A DNA stretch of 37,267 nucleotides. Source: JAKPPT01 sp964630305 (GTDB lineage Bacteria > Spirochaetota > Spirochaetia > Treponematales > UBA12059). Shown one piece after another: positions 8,620 to 16,938 of the stretch. Made by a program: the position numbers and the translations under genes. Below the pieces are notes generated by a model, which saw nothing but the letters and a program-made list of their open reading frames with translations, had not been told where the DNA came from and searched no databases. The stretch covers positions 1-37,267 of the forward strand of contig CAZVTR010000026.1 in assembly GCA_964630305.1 (NCBI GenBank). The letters are read 5' to 3'. The stretch's first letter is position 1; each line of letters opens with the position of its first letter.

Positions 8620-11600
8620 TATTCTTTTCCTCCCTCATGCGATCAATCAGTTTTGCAAGCCGATTAGATACTTCCACACCCTCAATAACTGTTTTCTCCT
8701 GGGTGTTTACTTTTTTGTATATATCGATATTTTGAATCAGCGCATCTAGCTTTTGAGCTACTCCGCTCTCATGTAACACATGCTTCTTTTCATCCGGAAG
8801 ACATTCTGTTAATGACTTCAAATACACAAAAAGCCGTTCGACTTCATCACTTATAATATTAAATGACGTTTTTTGGATTTGTCCGGTATTTTGCGGTACT
8901 GTTGCCTGACGTTCCGGTGCTTGTTCTTGTGTAACTTCTGCACCTGGAAATGGTGTAGGAGCAGGTTCTGCTTCTTTGACAGTTTCTTCTGGTTCCTCCG
9001 ATTCTTCTAAAAAAGTCTCAGGCATTTCTTCAATGCTTACTTCGTCGCTTTCAGGAAGCTCTTGATCAAGAGGCACTTCTGAAAACTCTTGCTCTGGCCC
9101 AAGCTCTACTTCAAATTCTGGTTCTGCTCCAATATCTTCATGCTCTTCGATATACTCTGGGAAATCTTCTGACGATTCAAACAGCTGTTCTTCTTCTTGC
9201 AAATTTTCATTGTCTTCTAATAATGTTTCCTCCGCTTCCGGTGAGATTTCTTCAGGCATTTCGAGTGTTTCCTGTAAAGCTTCTGGAATTGTTTCTAAAT
9301 CTTCATCAGCTTCAGGTAAAGGCAAATCTTCCTCTGCATATTCAGGAATAGACTCAATAGCTTCTGCTTCATCAAGTAGATTACTTTCATCGAGCGGAAC
9401 ATCCATGAGGTCTTCTGGAATTAATTCAATATCTGCATCATCTTCCAGCATTGGTTCTGGTTCTGGCTGTGATAAATCAATTGGTTCTGGCGGATATGGC
9501 TCATGATGCATTCCCTGATCTAAAGAATCGCTGCCAGGAGACTGATACGGTTTTTCCTGAGCAACTCCTGTAGTGCCTTGAGGTGCCTGTGCGCTCATTT
9601 GCGGCTGCGGCGCAGTGATAATTATCGGCGCTTGTTGTGGGTATTGCGGGTACTGCGGAAATGGCGGATACTGAGGATACACAGGGGGTTGTGGCGGAAC
9701 AATGCCCTGTTGAGACTGTTGCGGGAAAGGCTGCTGATTTGGGTATTCCATAGCCTGTTGTTTGTATGGTTCACGGTAAGGCTCTTCATTGCCGGAAGCT
9801 TCAGCGGGCTTTCGCTGATCTTTATTCATGCTAGTTTCAGAAGCCTTACTATCTCCGCCAGTACCTCTTGAACCTGCTGGATATTCTGGCTCTCGTTCCA
9901 TTCCATTGAGGAGTTGTCCCTCAAAACTCTGTATTTCTTCTTCCTCTTCCTCAGTTTCAATGATAGGTTCATCGGTCTCGAATACTTCTTCATGTTCATC
10001 GAGCACGAGCAATTCATCGGATTCATCAACTGGAATATATTCCGATCGCAGCAAAGCCATGAGTTCTTCATACTCTTTGTTTGCTTTTGCGGATGCGTCT
10101 TCCTCTGGTGCATTGAGATGCTCTTTGAGCTTATTGATATTCTTTTCCCATTGCTCTTTCATGCTGTCAGAAAACGATGAAACTGCATCTTCATACATTG
10201 CCAGCGATTTATACAGGCGATCTATTATTTCTCTATTTTCAACTGTATCAGCTAAACTCATTACCTTTTCTGCAGCTTGAACCGCATCATCAATTTGCCC
10301 AAGCTTTTGATATGCAACAGAAAGTTCATACCATGCTTCTGCAAATTTTTCATCTCTTGCAAGCAATGCTAATAAGATTTTTTTAGCCTCATCATATTTA
10401 CCCTGTGCGTTGTAAGCACGGGCTAAATTGAGCAGCAACTGTTTATGCAGTGGAAATTTTTCTAGCCCCTGCTTTATTGTTTCCTCAGCATGCTGGGCTT
10501 CATTGTTTTTAATACAAATATCTGCATACTGGCTAATCCATTCAGGATTTTCTGTATCCAGATTAATTAAGTTTTTTAACACTGATTTGAGCTGTTTATA
10601 ATCCTTAAGTTCGAGCAAAATAACTACATATTCACGCAAGACCGGTATATTCTTTGCATCTTTCTTTATTAGCTTTTTTATTTCTTCAAACGCTTCATCA
10701 ATTTTACCTTTTATGCGCAATGATTTAACATAAAACAAATGTAATGGAACATTAGTGGGAATCAGTTCAACTAGTGCTTTTATTTCATCAAGCGCTTCAA
10801 TTGGCTTGCCGCTTTGCTCAAGGAGGTATTGGATATTAGCAGCAGACTTAATATATGAAGGATCAACCTCAAGAGCTTTCCTGTACCAGCGCAATGATTC
10901 ATCGATTTTGCCTAGTTTTGCATATATCTGACCTATATTGTTGCGCGCAGCTGCATTTAAAGGTTCTATAGTTAAAATTTGATTAAATATTTCTAACGCT
11001 TTTTTATTTTCTCCTAACTGCATATAGCAAGTCCCATAATGCTGCATTGCCTCTATCCAGCCTGGCCTTGCTTTTACTGCCAGTTCAAATTCCCGTAAAG
11101 CATTTTTATAATCCTCTGCTTTTTCATAAATCATTCCAAGATTTAAATGAAATGACGGATAGTTTGGATCTATCGAAAGACCTTTTTTAAATATTTGTAT
11201 TGCTTTTTGTGTATCATTAATCAGCATATACGTTGTGCCTAAATTATTGTAGGCCATAACGTGATGTGGATTGAGTTCGAGAGCTTTTGCATATGCCATT
11301 TCTGCTTTTTTATAGTCTTTTAATGCTTTGTACACATTTCCCATACCAAACAGCAATTCTGCGTCTGTAGGCGCATATTCTATTGCTTGTTCAAATGCTG
11401 AAAATGCATCAGAAACTTTATTTAATTTTAGATATACCGTGCCAATACCTTCGAGCGCACGTACATTTTTAGGATCTAATTCCAAAATTTTACTATATGC
11501 AGTCAATGCTTCTTTGAGCTGGTTATTCCGAAAATAGGCTGTGCCTAACAATAAGCGAGGTTCTATATTCGTAGGATCTTCGGAGATTAATTTCCGTAAA

Positions 11601-11689
11601 ACTTGCTCTGCAATTTCAAAATCTCTGAACTGTATTGCATTTTGAGCTTTCTTTATCAATGTTTCATAATTAGCTGTTTTACTGCTCAT
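8609..11689 (-). CDS. Large TPR protein with low-complexity Pro/Gln and acidic tail
   Basis: A 1026-residue protein with no signal peptide or membrane segment. Residues about 5-490 are a tandem array of tetratricopeptide repeats (for example AEMAYAKALELNPHHVMAYN), a protein-protein interaction solenoid. Residues about 500-560 are charged and helical. Residues about 640-710 are very rich in proline, glutamine and tyrosine. Residues about 735-910 are dominated by glutamate, aspartate and proline. A final 90-residue helical segment (about 935-1026) looks like a separate small domain. The gene overlaps its upstream neighbour by an ATGA and the HDOD gene by 11 bases. It probably acts as a cytoplasmic scaffold; no partner can be named from sequence. 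Confidence 0.85.
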   Translation of the reverse strand: MSSKTANYETLIKKAQNAIQFRDFEIAEQVLRKLISEDPTNIEPRLLLGTAYFRNNQLKEALTAYSKILELDPKNVRALEGIGTVYLKLNKVSDAFSAFEQAIEYAPTDAELLFGMGNVYKALKDYKKAEMAYAKALELNPHHVMAYNNLGTTYMLINDTQKAIQIFKKGLSIDPNYPSFHLNLGMIYEKAEDYKNALREFELAVKARPGWIEAMQHYGTCYMQLGENKKALEIFNQILTIEPLNAAARNNIGQIYAKLGKIDESLRWYRKALEVDPSYIKSAANIQYLLEQSGKPIEALDEIKALVELIPTNVPLHLFYVKSLRIKGKIDEAFEEIKKLIKKDAKNIPVLREYVVILLELKDYKQLKSVLKNLINLDTENPEWISQYADICIKNNEAQHAEETIKQGLEKFPLHKQLLLNLARAYNAQGKYDEAKKILLALLARDEKFAEAWYELSVAYQKLGQIDDAVQAAEKVMSLADTVENREIIDRLYKSLAMYEDAVSSFSDSMKEQWEKNINKLKEHLNAPEEDASAKANKEYEELMALLRSEYIPVDESDELLVLDEHEEVFETDEPIIETEEEEEEIQSFEGQLLNGMEREPEYPAGSRGTGGDSKASETSMNKDQRKPAEASGNEEPYREPYKQQAMEYPNQQPFPQQSQQGIVPPQPPVYPQYPPFPQYPQYPQQAPIIITAPQPQMSAQAPQGTTGVAQEKPYQSPGSDSLDQGMHHEPYPPEPIDLSQPEPEPMLEDDADIELIPEDLMDVPLDESNLLDEAEAIESIPEYAEEDLPLPEADEDLETIPEALQETLEMPEEISPEAEETLLEDNENLQEEEQLFESSEDFPEYIEEHEDIGAEPEFEVELGPEQEFSEVPLDQELPESDEVSIEEMPETFLEESEEPEETVKEAEPAPTPFPGAEVTQEQAPERQATVPQNTGQIQKTSFNIISDEVERLFVYLKSLTECLPDEKKHVLHESGVAQKLDALIQNIDIYKKVNTQEKTVIEGVEVSNRLAKLIDRMREEKNSGK

Positions 11690-13164
11690 GGCACTATCCT
11701 CATGGGTCTTGCAGTGACTTCCTGCGAAAATTCTCCTATCTGGACAGCTGCTTCATCGTCAAAAGCAGCTATGCAAATAAAATACAAGCTTCCATTTTGT
11801 AAATTTGTTAATGCAAAACTTGAAATACTTGCTCCGTATATAATTATAGGGCTTTTACCCTCTTTTGCATCCGTGCCAAAATACTTACCTGATTCTCTGC
11901 CGTAATAAATTACATAACCCTTTACATCCGGTTCATTCGAAGGTGTCCAGTACAGCGTTATTGTACCATTCCCGGAAATAGCAGTTATATTTTTAGGTGG
12001 CAGAGGCAATTGATTCTGTTCATATTCAATTAGTGTCTGTTTGATTATTGGACTGGTCATTCCAAGCGGATCTGGATAGAGTTCATATTTTAGCTGCAAG
12101 TATCTGCCTTTATCTTTTTTATAACTATCATTGATGAGTAGTTTCCAATCTCGATCGGTCCAGGTTTGTGCACTGTTTGACAACCTATAGCTAATTACAA
12201 CTTGCTGTTTAGCATCGCCAACAATGTTAGGCTTAATTGTTGTTATCAAGCTGTCTTTTGCTCCTAAATCTATAACTGGGGAAACAGCTATACCGCCATC
12301 AAGTGGATATCTCTTTTCATTGACCTGTTCTAACACACCTTCTGTAATTCGAAAATTATCAATAAAACCTGTATAATTTGGTGCAAGATCGAAATTGATT
12401 GTAGTTCCCATTAAACCGGTAAAGAGCTTTCCATTTTCTTTTCCTGTTGCTGTTAAATATATTATGGCTTCAGGCTTACCATCTTTTATTAGCTGAAGCA
12501 AACCATTTTCCGAATTATATGTTACCAGGTAGTGCGCCCACGTATCAGGTGCAATTGGTGTAAGTGCAGCAAGATTGATAACTTGTTCTTTGTTATTATT
12601 AAAAAAAATATTAATAAAATTAATCCTCAGTTTATTCTGTAATACTATTCCCGATATTTGTTGCGTATACCAATTTTTGCCATTCTGACGCGAACCTTTC
12701 CATAAAAAAATAATTTCCCCATTTGCTGCAAGCTGTGGCTTTATCCAAAAATCTATAGAAAAACTTCCTAATACTGTATTAGGTGTAAAAATTGTACTAA
12801 GTGCCGGAGCGAGCGTAATTTTTCCATTTGGTGCTTTTACATACAGGCTTCGGTTACCAAACTTTTTTTCCTGAGGTGACAGCTGAAGCAAGCCTTCTCT
12901 GCTTACCTTCCATTTCCCGGCACTGTCAGTCAAAGGTTCTTGTTCAAATTCCAACAATAAATCGTTTGTAAAAACCGGACTTGTATCTTTTGATAGTAAC
13001 TGCAAATCTCCATTGGGGAGAGCTTGCGTGTTAAAAAATGTCCATTCAACAGGAGAAGAAGGTATTACTGTTGCAGTGTTGAGAATTAGTACTTTATCCT
13101 GTGCTAATAACAATGAAAAAATAAGAAAAAGCAATAAAAACGCAAATAACAGATTTCTCCTCAT
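11686..13164 (-). CDS. Exported LamG-like and fibronectin type III protein
   Basis: About 492 residues. It starts with a strong signal peptide (MRRNLLFAFLLLFLIFSLLL), so it is exported. Residues about 90-290 resemble a LamG/concanavalin-like sandwich: GSFSIDFWIKPQLAANGEII, then PDTWAHYLVTYNSENGLLQL and YTGFIDNFRI. The C-terminal 100 residues form a fibronectin type III domain (ITLYWTPSNEPDVKGYVIYY). These modules suggest carbohydrate or protein binding at the cell surface. ATG 13164 is used; in-frame TTG codons at 13167 and 13173 are alternatives because GGGGAG sits at 13176-13181. It is the first gene of the five-gene operon and oddly heads a set of cytoplasmic proteins. Confidence 0.75.
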   Translation of the reverse strand: MRRNLLFAFLLLFLIFSLLLAQDKVLILNTATVIPSSPVEWTFFNTQALPNGDLQLLSKDTSPVFTNDLLLEFEQEPLTDSAGKWKVSREGLLQLSPQEKKFGNRSLYVKAPNGKITLAPALSTIFTPNTVLGSFSIDFWIKPQLAANGEIIFLWKGSRQNGKNWYTQQISGIVLQNKLRINFINIFFNNNKEQVINLAALTPIAPDTWAHYLVTYNSENGLLQLIKDGKPEAIIYLTATGKENGKLFTGLMGTTINFDLAPNYTGFIDNFRITEGVLEQVNEKRYPLDGGIAVSPVIDLGAKDSLITTIKPNIVGDAKQQVVISYRLSNSAQTWTDRDWKLLINDSYKKDKGRYLQLKYELYPDPLGMTSPIIKQTLIEYEQNQLPLPPKNITAISGNGTITLYWTPSNEPDVKGYVIYYGRESGKYFGTDAKEGKSPIIIYGASISSFALTNLQNGSLYFICIAAFDDEAAVQIGEFSQEVTARPMRIVP

Positions 13165-13207
13165 CAATGGCAAACACTCCCCGTACGTCCTTAAGCATCT
13201 TTAGAAT

Positions 13208-13235
13208 AGTTTACACTATTTTCTTATCTTTTCAA
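13208..13235 (-). promoter_or_regulatory. Predicted promoter of the LamG-TPR-HDOD operon
   Basis: Reading the minus strand, TTGAAA (13235-13230) and TAAACT (13213-13208) are spaced by 16 bases. They lie about 45 bases upstream of the first gene and are the best promoter match in the 100-base divergent gap with uvrC. Confidence 0.5.
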
Positions 13236-13321
13236 ATCTTATATCAATAGTATGTAATTTTTTAGTATTATAGTATATGGTATGTATCGGCAAAAAAAGC
13301 CCCATGCTATATGGACATGTT

Positions 13322-15151
13322 ATGGCTATGAGCGCAGTAGAAACATTAAAGCAAATTGCATTATCAGCTCCGCAAAGTCCCGGTGTGTATCTCTGGAAGG
13401 ATAACGAGGGGACTATTTTATACATTGGTAAAGCTGTTTCTCTTAAAAATAGGCTGTTATCATATTTTTCATCAAAAAGCCCCTATAAAGTTCGTTTCAT
13501 ATTAAAACACGCTGTAACCATCGAATGGATACAGACAGCAAATGAATATGATGCACTTTTATTAGAAAACAATCTAATTAAACAGTATTCCCCGCGCTAT
13601 AATGTTAATCTTAAAGACGGAAAAACCTATCCCTCAATAAAAATCACGAATGAGCCGTTTCCGCGTATTTTTAGAACGAGAACTATTATCAAAGATGGCG
13701 GACAATACTATGGGCCATTTCCCAGCGCCGATATCATTGACCGTTATATCAGTATTATAAAAAAACTATTTCCGCTTCGATATTGTAAAATAATGCGTAA
13801 AAGGGACACACCGTGTTTGTATTATCACATTGGGAAATGCTCTGCTCCCTGTGCCGGAAAGATTACACAGGAAGCTTACATGCACTATATTGAACAGGCA
13901 AAACTCTTATTAGAAGGTAAAACTGAAGCGCTGATTAAAGACCTTACACAAACAATGCACGAACTGTCTCAAGCATTGCAGTTTGAAAAAGCAGCTCAGT
14001 ATCGCGATATTATCATTTCTTTGGAAACCTTTAAATATGAAAATCCTGTAATGGATTTTTCAGAAGACAATCATGACGTTATTGCGTGGAAAAAAGATCA
14101 TGCACTGCTCACAATAATTGTGTTTCAATTTAGAAATGGGAAAATGATCAATAGAGACTTATTTAGAGAAACCTATGCAGGGACAGAAGACGAGGCTATT
14201 CAAGAATTTATTCTTTCCTATTACAGTTCACCAAAAGCTATTCCTGGTTACATAATTATGAAACCTATCTCCGGACAGGAATTATTGGAACAATACTTCA
14301 AACAACAGCACAAAACCACAGTAACCATCAAAGCACCAGAAACCTCACGAGAAGAATCTAGCAGAGCCCTTGCCGAATTTAATGCAGAAGAAGATATCAG
14401 GCACAGAAGAAAAGAAACAGGCTTTTTTGAGGGCATGGCTGCATTGCTTGCAAGTTTATCACTTCCGAAACTTCCGGAAACTATTATCTGTATGGATATT
14501 GCACACCTCGGAGGAACACAAACCGTTGCATCGGTTGTTCAATTCTGGAATGGTGTTCCTGACAAAAAATCGTATAGACTCTACACGATTCGTTCACTCA
14601 ACGGCGCTATTGATGATTATGAGGCAATCCGTGAAGCTACAGCGCGGCATTTTATGAGACTCATCAACCAGGAAGAAGGCGCATTCCCTGATTTATTTGT
14701 AATAGATGGTGGTCTTGGTCAGGTACACGCTGTACAAGAGATTCTATCTTCACTAGACATGCGTGTTCCGCTCATCGGACTTGCAAAGGAAAAAGAAACA
14801 ATTATTATGCAAGATGGTTCTGAGCTACAACTTGAGCTCACCAATCCTGGGTTACAATTGCTTGTCGCACTTCGTGATGAAGCACATAGGTTTGCAACAA
14901 AAACTAATCAAATTAAGCGCAAACACGCTGCAATCACTTCAATTTTTTCAGAAATACAGGGTATTGGCCCTAAAAAATCTGCTTACTTGCTTAAAGAGCT
15001 TAAAACGCTCGAAAATGTCGCTGAGGCAGATAGCACCTATCTTGTACAGCTTCTCCGTATTACCAAAGAACAGGCAGATGCAATAAAAGAATTAGCACAC
15101 AATCAGTTGCAAAAACAAATTCAACCTGGCAATAACGATGAAAACCAATAA
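13322..15151 (+). CDS. uvrC: Excinuclease ABC subunit C
   Basis: UvrC makes the two incisions flanking DNA damage in nucleotide excision repair with UvrA and UvrB. The GIY-YIG nuclease is at the N-terminus (SPGVYLWKD then LYIGKA). A four-cysteine cluster follows (YCKIM, TPCLY, KCSAPC), matching the Fe-S ligand region. The UVR motif LQFEKAAQYRDII contacts UvrB. The C-terminal RNase H-like nuclease shows CMDIAHLGGTQTVAS, VIDGGLGQVHA and DEAHRFA, and helix-hairpin-helix motifs (GIGPKKSAYLL) end the protein. ATG 13322 gives 609 residues, close to family size, with a weak GGA six bases upstream. Starts at 13277, 13304 and 13328 are in frame. Overlaps the next gene by 14 bases. Confidence 0.95.
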   Translation: MAMSAVETLKQIALSAPQSPGVYLWKDNEGTILYIGKAVSLKNRLLSYFSSKSPYKVRFILKHAVTIEWIQTANEYDALLLENNLIKQYSPRYNVNLKDGKTYPSIKITNEPFPRIFRTRTIIKDGGQYYGPFPSADIIDRYISIIKKLFPLRYCKIMRKRDTPCLYYHIGKCSAPCAGKITQEAYMHYIEQAKLLLEGKTEALIKDLTQTMHELSQALQFEKAAQYRDIIISLETFKYENPVMDFSEDNHDVIAWKKDHALLTIIVFQFRNGKMINRDLFRETYAGTEDEAIQEFILSYYSSPKAIPGYIIMKPISGQELLEQYFKQQHKTTVTIKAPETSREESSRALAEFNAEEDIRHRRKETGFFEGMAALLASLSLPKLPETIICMDIAHLGGTQTVASVVQFWNGVPDKKSYRLYTIRSLNGAIDDYEAIREATARHFMRLINQEEGAFPDLFVIDGGLGQVHAVQEILSSLDMRVPLIGLAKEKETIIMQDGSELQLELTNPGLQLLVALRDEAHRFATKTNQIKRKHAAITSIFSEIQGIGPKKSAYLLKELKTLENVAEADSTYLVQLLRITKEQADAIKELAHNQLQKQIQPGNNDENQ

Positions 15152-16274
15152 TCTTTCTACTCATCTCACGTTTATTTCTGCACGCTGGATCTCACGATAT
15201 CCTTATACTGTTTTAGCAAAAGCCGTGCTTTCGCTGCAGCGCGGACTCACTGGTGAACGCACGCTGATAACAAAAACATATATGGACAATCCTGAGTATG
15301 TATCTGCATACCTGGCATACTACTGGCCGGTTTCGTATACACAGATTCTGCATAGTCTCGAAGAAGCTCACGAAGCCAGCTGCAACCCAATTCCACAAAA
15401 CTCTCATCAGCTTACAATTCTAGATTTTGGTTCGGGACCGGCCCCAATGAGTACAGCTTTTCTGGATTTTTTATCACTGCACAATCCAGGAATTACTCAG
15501 ATTACAGTATACCTTACGGATATATCACGCAATGCAATGGATATCGGCGAAACCATACTCACTCATGCATCCTATCCATTTGCCCTCACAGTTCATAAAG
15601 TATGCACTAGTTCAATTTCTGCAATACTTGATTTGCAAGTGCATTTTGATTGTATAATTTTTGGACACAGCCTGAATGAATTGATAAGCAAACAACCTTC
15701 ATCATTTTATGAAATTAACAATTTGTTTATCAAAGCGCTCAATACTTCAGGAACCGCTCTATTCATTGAACCAGCGTTGCTTGCAACAAGCAGAAACCTT
15801 ATAGCACTCAGAAACTTTTTGTTTGAAAAACAGACTATTTCCTACGCTCTTCCCTGTCCTAATACTGTTCGGTGCAGTGTACTCGAGGCAGGTCCTTCGC
15901 ACACCTGCCATGATGAATTTCAATGGGAAATGCCTCCATTGGTAGCCCGCCTAGCGCAGTCTCATGGCCTTGATCGAGATGTTATTAAAATGACCTGGTT
16001 TCTCATGTTCAGACAAGCTCAATTCTGTAATAGTAACACCTATACCGTTGTCTCAGAACCGCTTTTAAATAAAGCTGGAAGAATCCGTTATATTGTATGC
16101 GGATCTTCTGGCCGTATAGCTCTTTCTGCACCAAAAACAGATATTCATGCCAAAGAGCTTGGATTTTTTAATCTAAAACGCGGCGACATCATACAAATAA
16201 AAAATCCACAAATTCGAGAAAGCGGATTTGGAATTGCCGAAGAAACTAAAATTACGCTAATAAAACAGCACTAA
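15138..16274 (+). CDS. Rsm22-like SAM-dependent methyltransferase
   Basis: A 378-residue protein with a class I methyltransferase core. LDFGSGPAPMSTAF near residue 95 is the SAM-binding glycine loop, YLTDISRNAMDIG the acidic loop, and GHSLNELI matches the motif IV region. A later cysteine-containing segment (YALPCPNTVRCSVLEAG, then TCHDEFQWE) fits the Rsm22 family, in which such cysteines have been linked to Fe-S binding. Mitochondrial Rsm22 is tied to small-subunit ribosome assembly, but the bacterial members are poorly characterised. The start overlaps the end of uvrC by 14 bases, so the two are co-transcribed. Methyltransferase fold is fairly sure; the rRNA target is inference. Confidence 0.65.
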   Translation: MKTNNLSTHLTFISARWISRYPYTVLAKAVLSLQRGLTGERTLITKTYMDNPEYVSAYLAYYWPVSYTQILHSLEEAHEASCNPIPQNSHQLTILDFGSGPAPMSTAFLDFLSLHNPGITQITVYLTDISRNAMDIGETILTHASYPFALTVHKVCTSSISAILDLQVHFDCIIFGHSLNELISKQPSSFYEINNLFIKALNTSGTALFIEPALLATSRNLIALRNFLFEKQTISYALPCPNTVRCSVLEAGPSHTCHDEFQWEMPPLVARLAQSHGLDRDVIKMTWFLMFRQAQFCNSNTYTVVSEPLLNKAGRIRYIVCGSSGRIALSAPKTDIHAKELGFFNLKRGDIIQIKNPQIRESGFGIAEETKITLIKQH

Positions 16275-16405
16275 CCTGTATTTACAATACTTTACAAAGC
16301 AAACATTTATTTACATAAAAACCTGTTACGCTAAACCCATATTTTATGTTTCCTATACAAACACGGGAAAAGATTTCCCAAAACTGTTATCTAAAGGAGA
16401 CAGCT

Positions 16406-16834
16406 ATGAAAAAGACAGCCTTACTGACTGCATTAGTACTTGCAGTGGTTGTTTCGGTTTCTGCACAGGGTTTTGGCCCTGGCATGGGTGCTCAAATGTA
16501 TCAGGGGACAGTCCCTGCAACCAGTACTCAGCAACTGGTTAAAATTGAAGGAAAACTGACATTGGTACAGGGTCATCCTGCAGTTGTAACCAAAACAGAT
16601 ACCTACTTTATACGTCTGCCAGCTTATCTCTACGGCTTTATCGGTGACCTTAAAGACGGAGCACAGGTAAAACTAGAAGGGTACACACAAGCTGTTCCGT
16701 TTGCTCAGAATACCTGGTTTTTCCAGGTAACTAAGCTCACCGTTGCTGGTAAAGACTATGATCTTACTCAGATGTACGCTTATCGAAATGCTATGCAGAA
16801 TCATGCCATGAAAAAACCTGGCGGACGCTGGTAA
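16406..16834 (+). CDS. Small exported OB-fold-like protein
   Basis: A 142-residue protein with a signal peptide ending VSVSAQ near residue 21. Start ATG 16406 is set by AAGGAG at 16394-16399; a longer in-frame ATG at 16346 has no ribosome-binding site. The mature part (KIEGKLTLVQGHPAVVTKTD, then GAQVKLEGYTQAVPF and WFFQVTKLTVAGKDYDL) looks like one small beta-barrel of the bacterial OB-fold type. It ends in a basic, methionine- and histidine-containing tail. It is probably periplasmic. Function is unknown. It stands alone with a strong terminator. Confidence 0.6.
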   Translation: MKKTALLTALVLAVVVSVSAQGFGPGMGAQMYQGTVPATSTQQLVKIEGKLTLVQGHPAVVTKTDTYFIRLPAYLYGFIGDLKDGAQVKLEGYTQAVPFAQNTWFFQVTKLTVAGKDYDLTQMYAYRNAMQNHAMKKPGGRW

Positions 16835-16859
16835 TACCGCTCACTGGTTTAGCTAAATA

Positions 16860-16887
16860 AAAAAGCGGCCAAAAGCGGCCGCTTTTT
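16860..16887. terminator. Bidirectional terminator between convergent genes
   Basis: An 11-bp perfect stem (16860-16870 with 16877-16887) is built from AAAAAGCGGCC and its complement around loop aaaagc. It has T runs on the plus strand and, read in reverse, on the minus strand. It sits between the small exported protein gene and tex, and can end transcripts from both. Confidence 0.85.
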
Positions 16888-16938
16888 AAATAATATTAAT
16901 ACAATATCGTTAATGTAAAAAAGGTTTGGCTATCGCAG

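Noticed and set aside
9210..10280. Plus-strand frames rich in Ser opposite the acidic tail of the TPR gene
   Set aside because: They are mirror artefacts of Glu/Asp-rich codons in the minus-strand gene, with no start signal and no recognisable domain.
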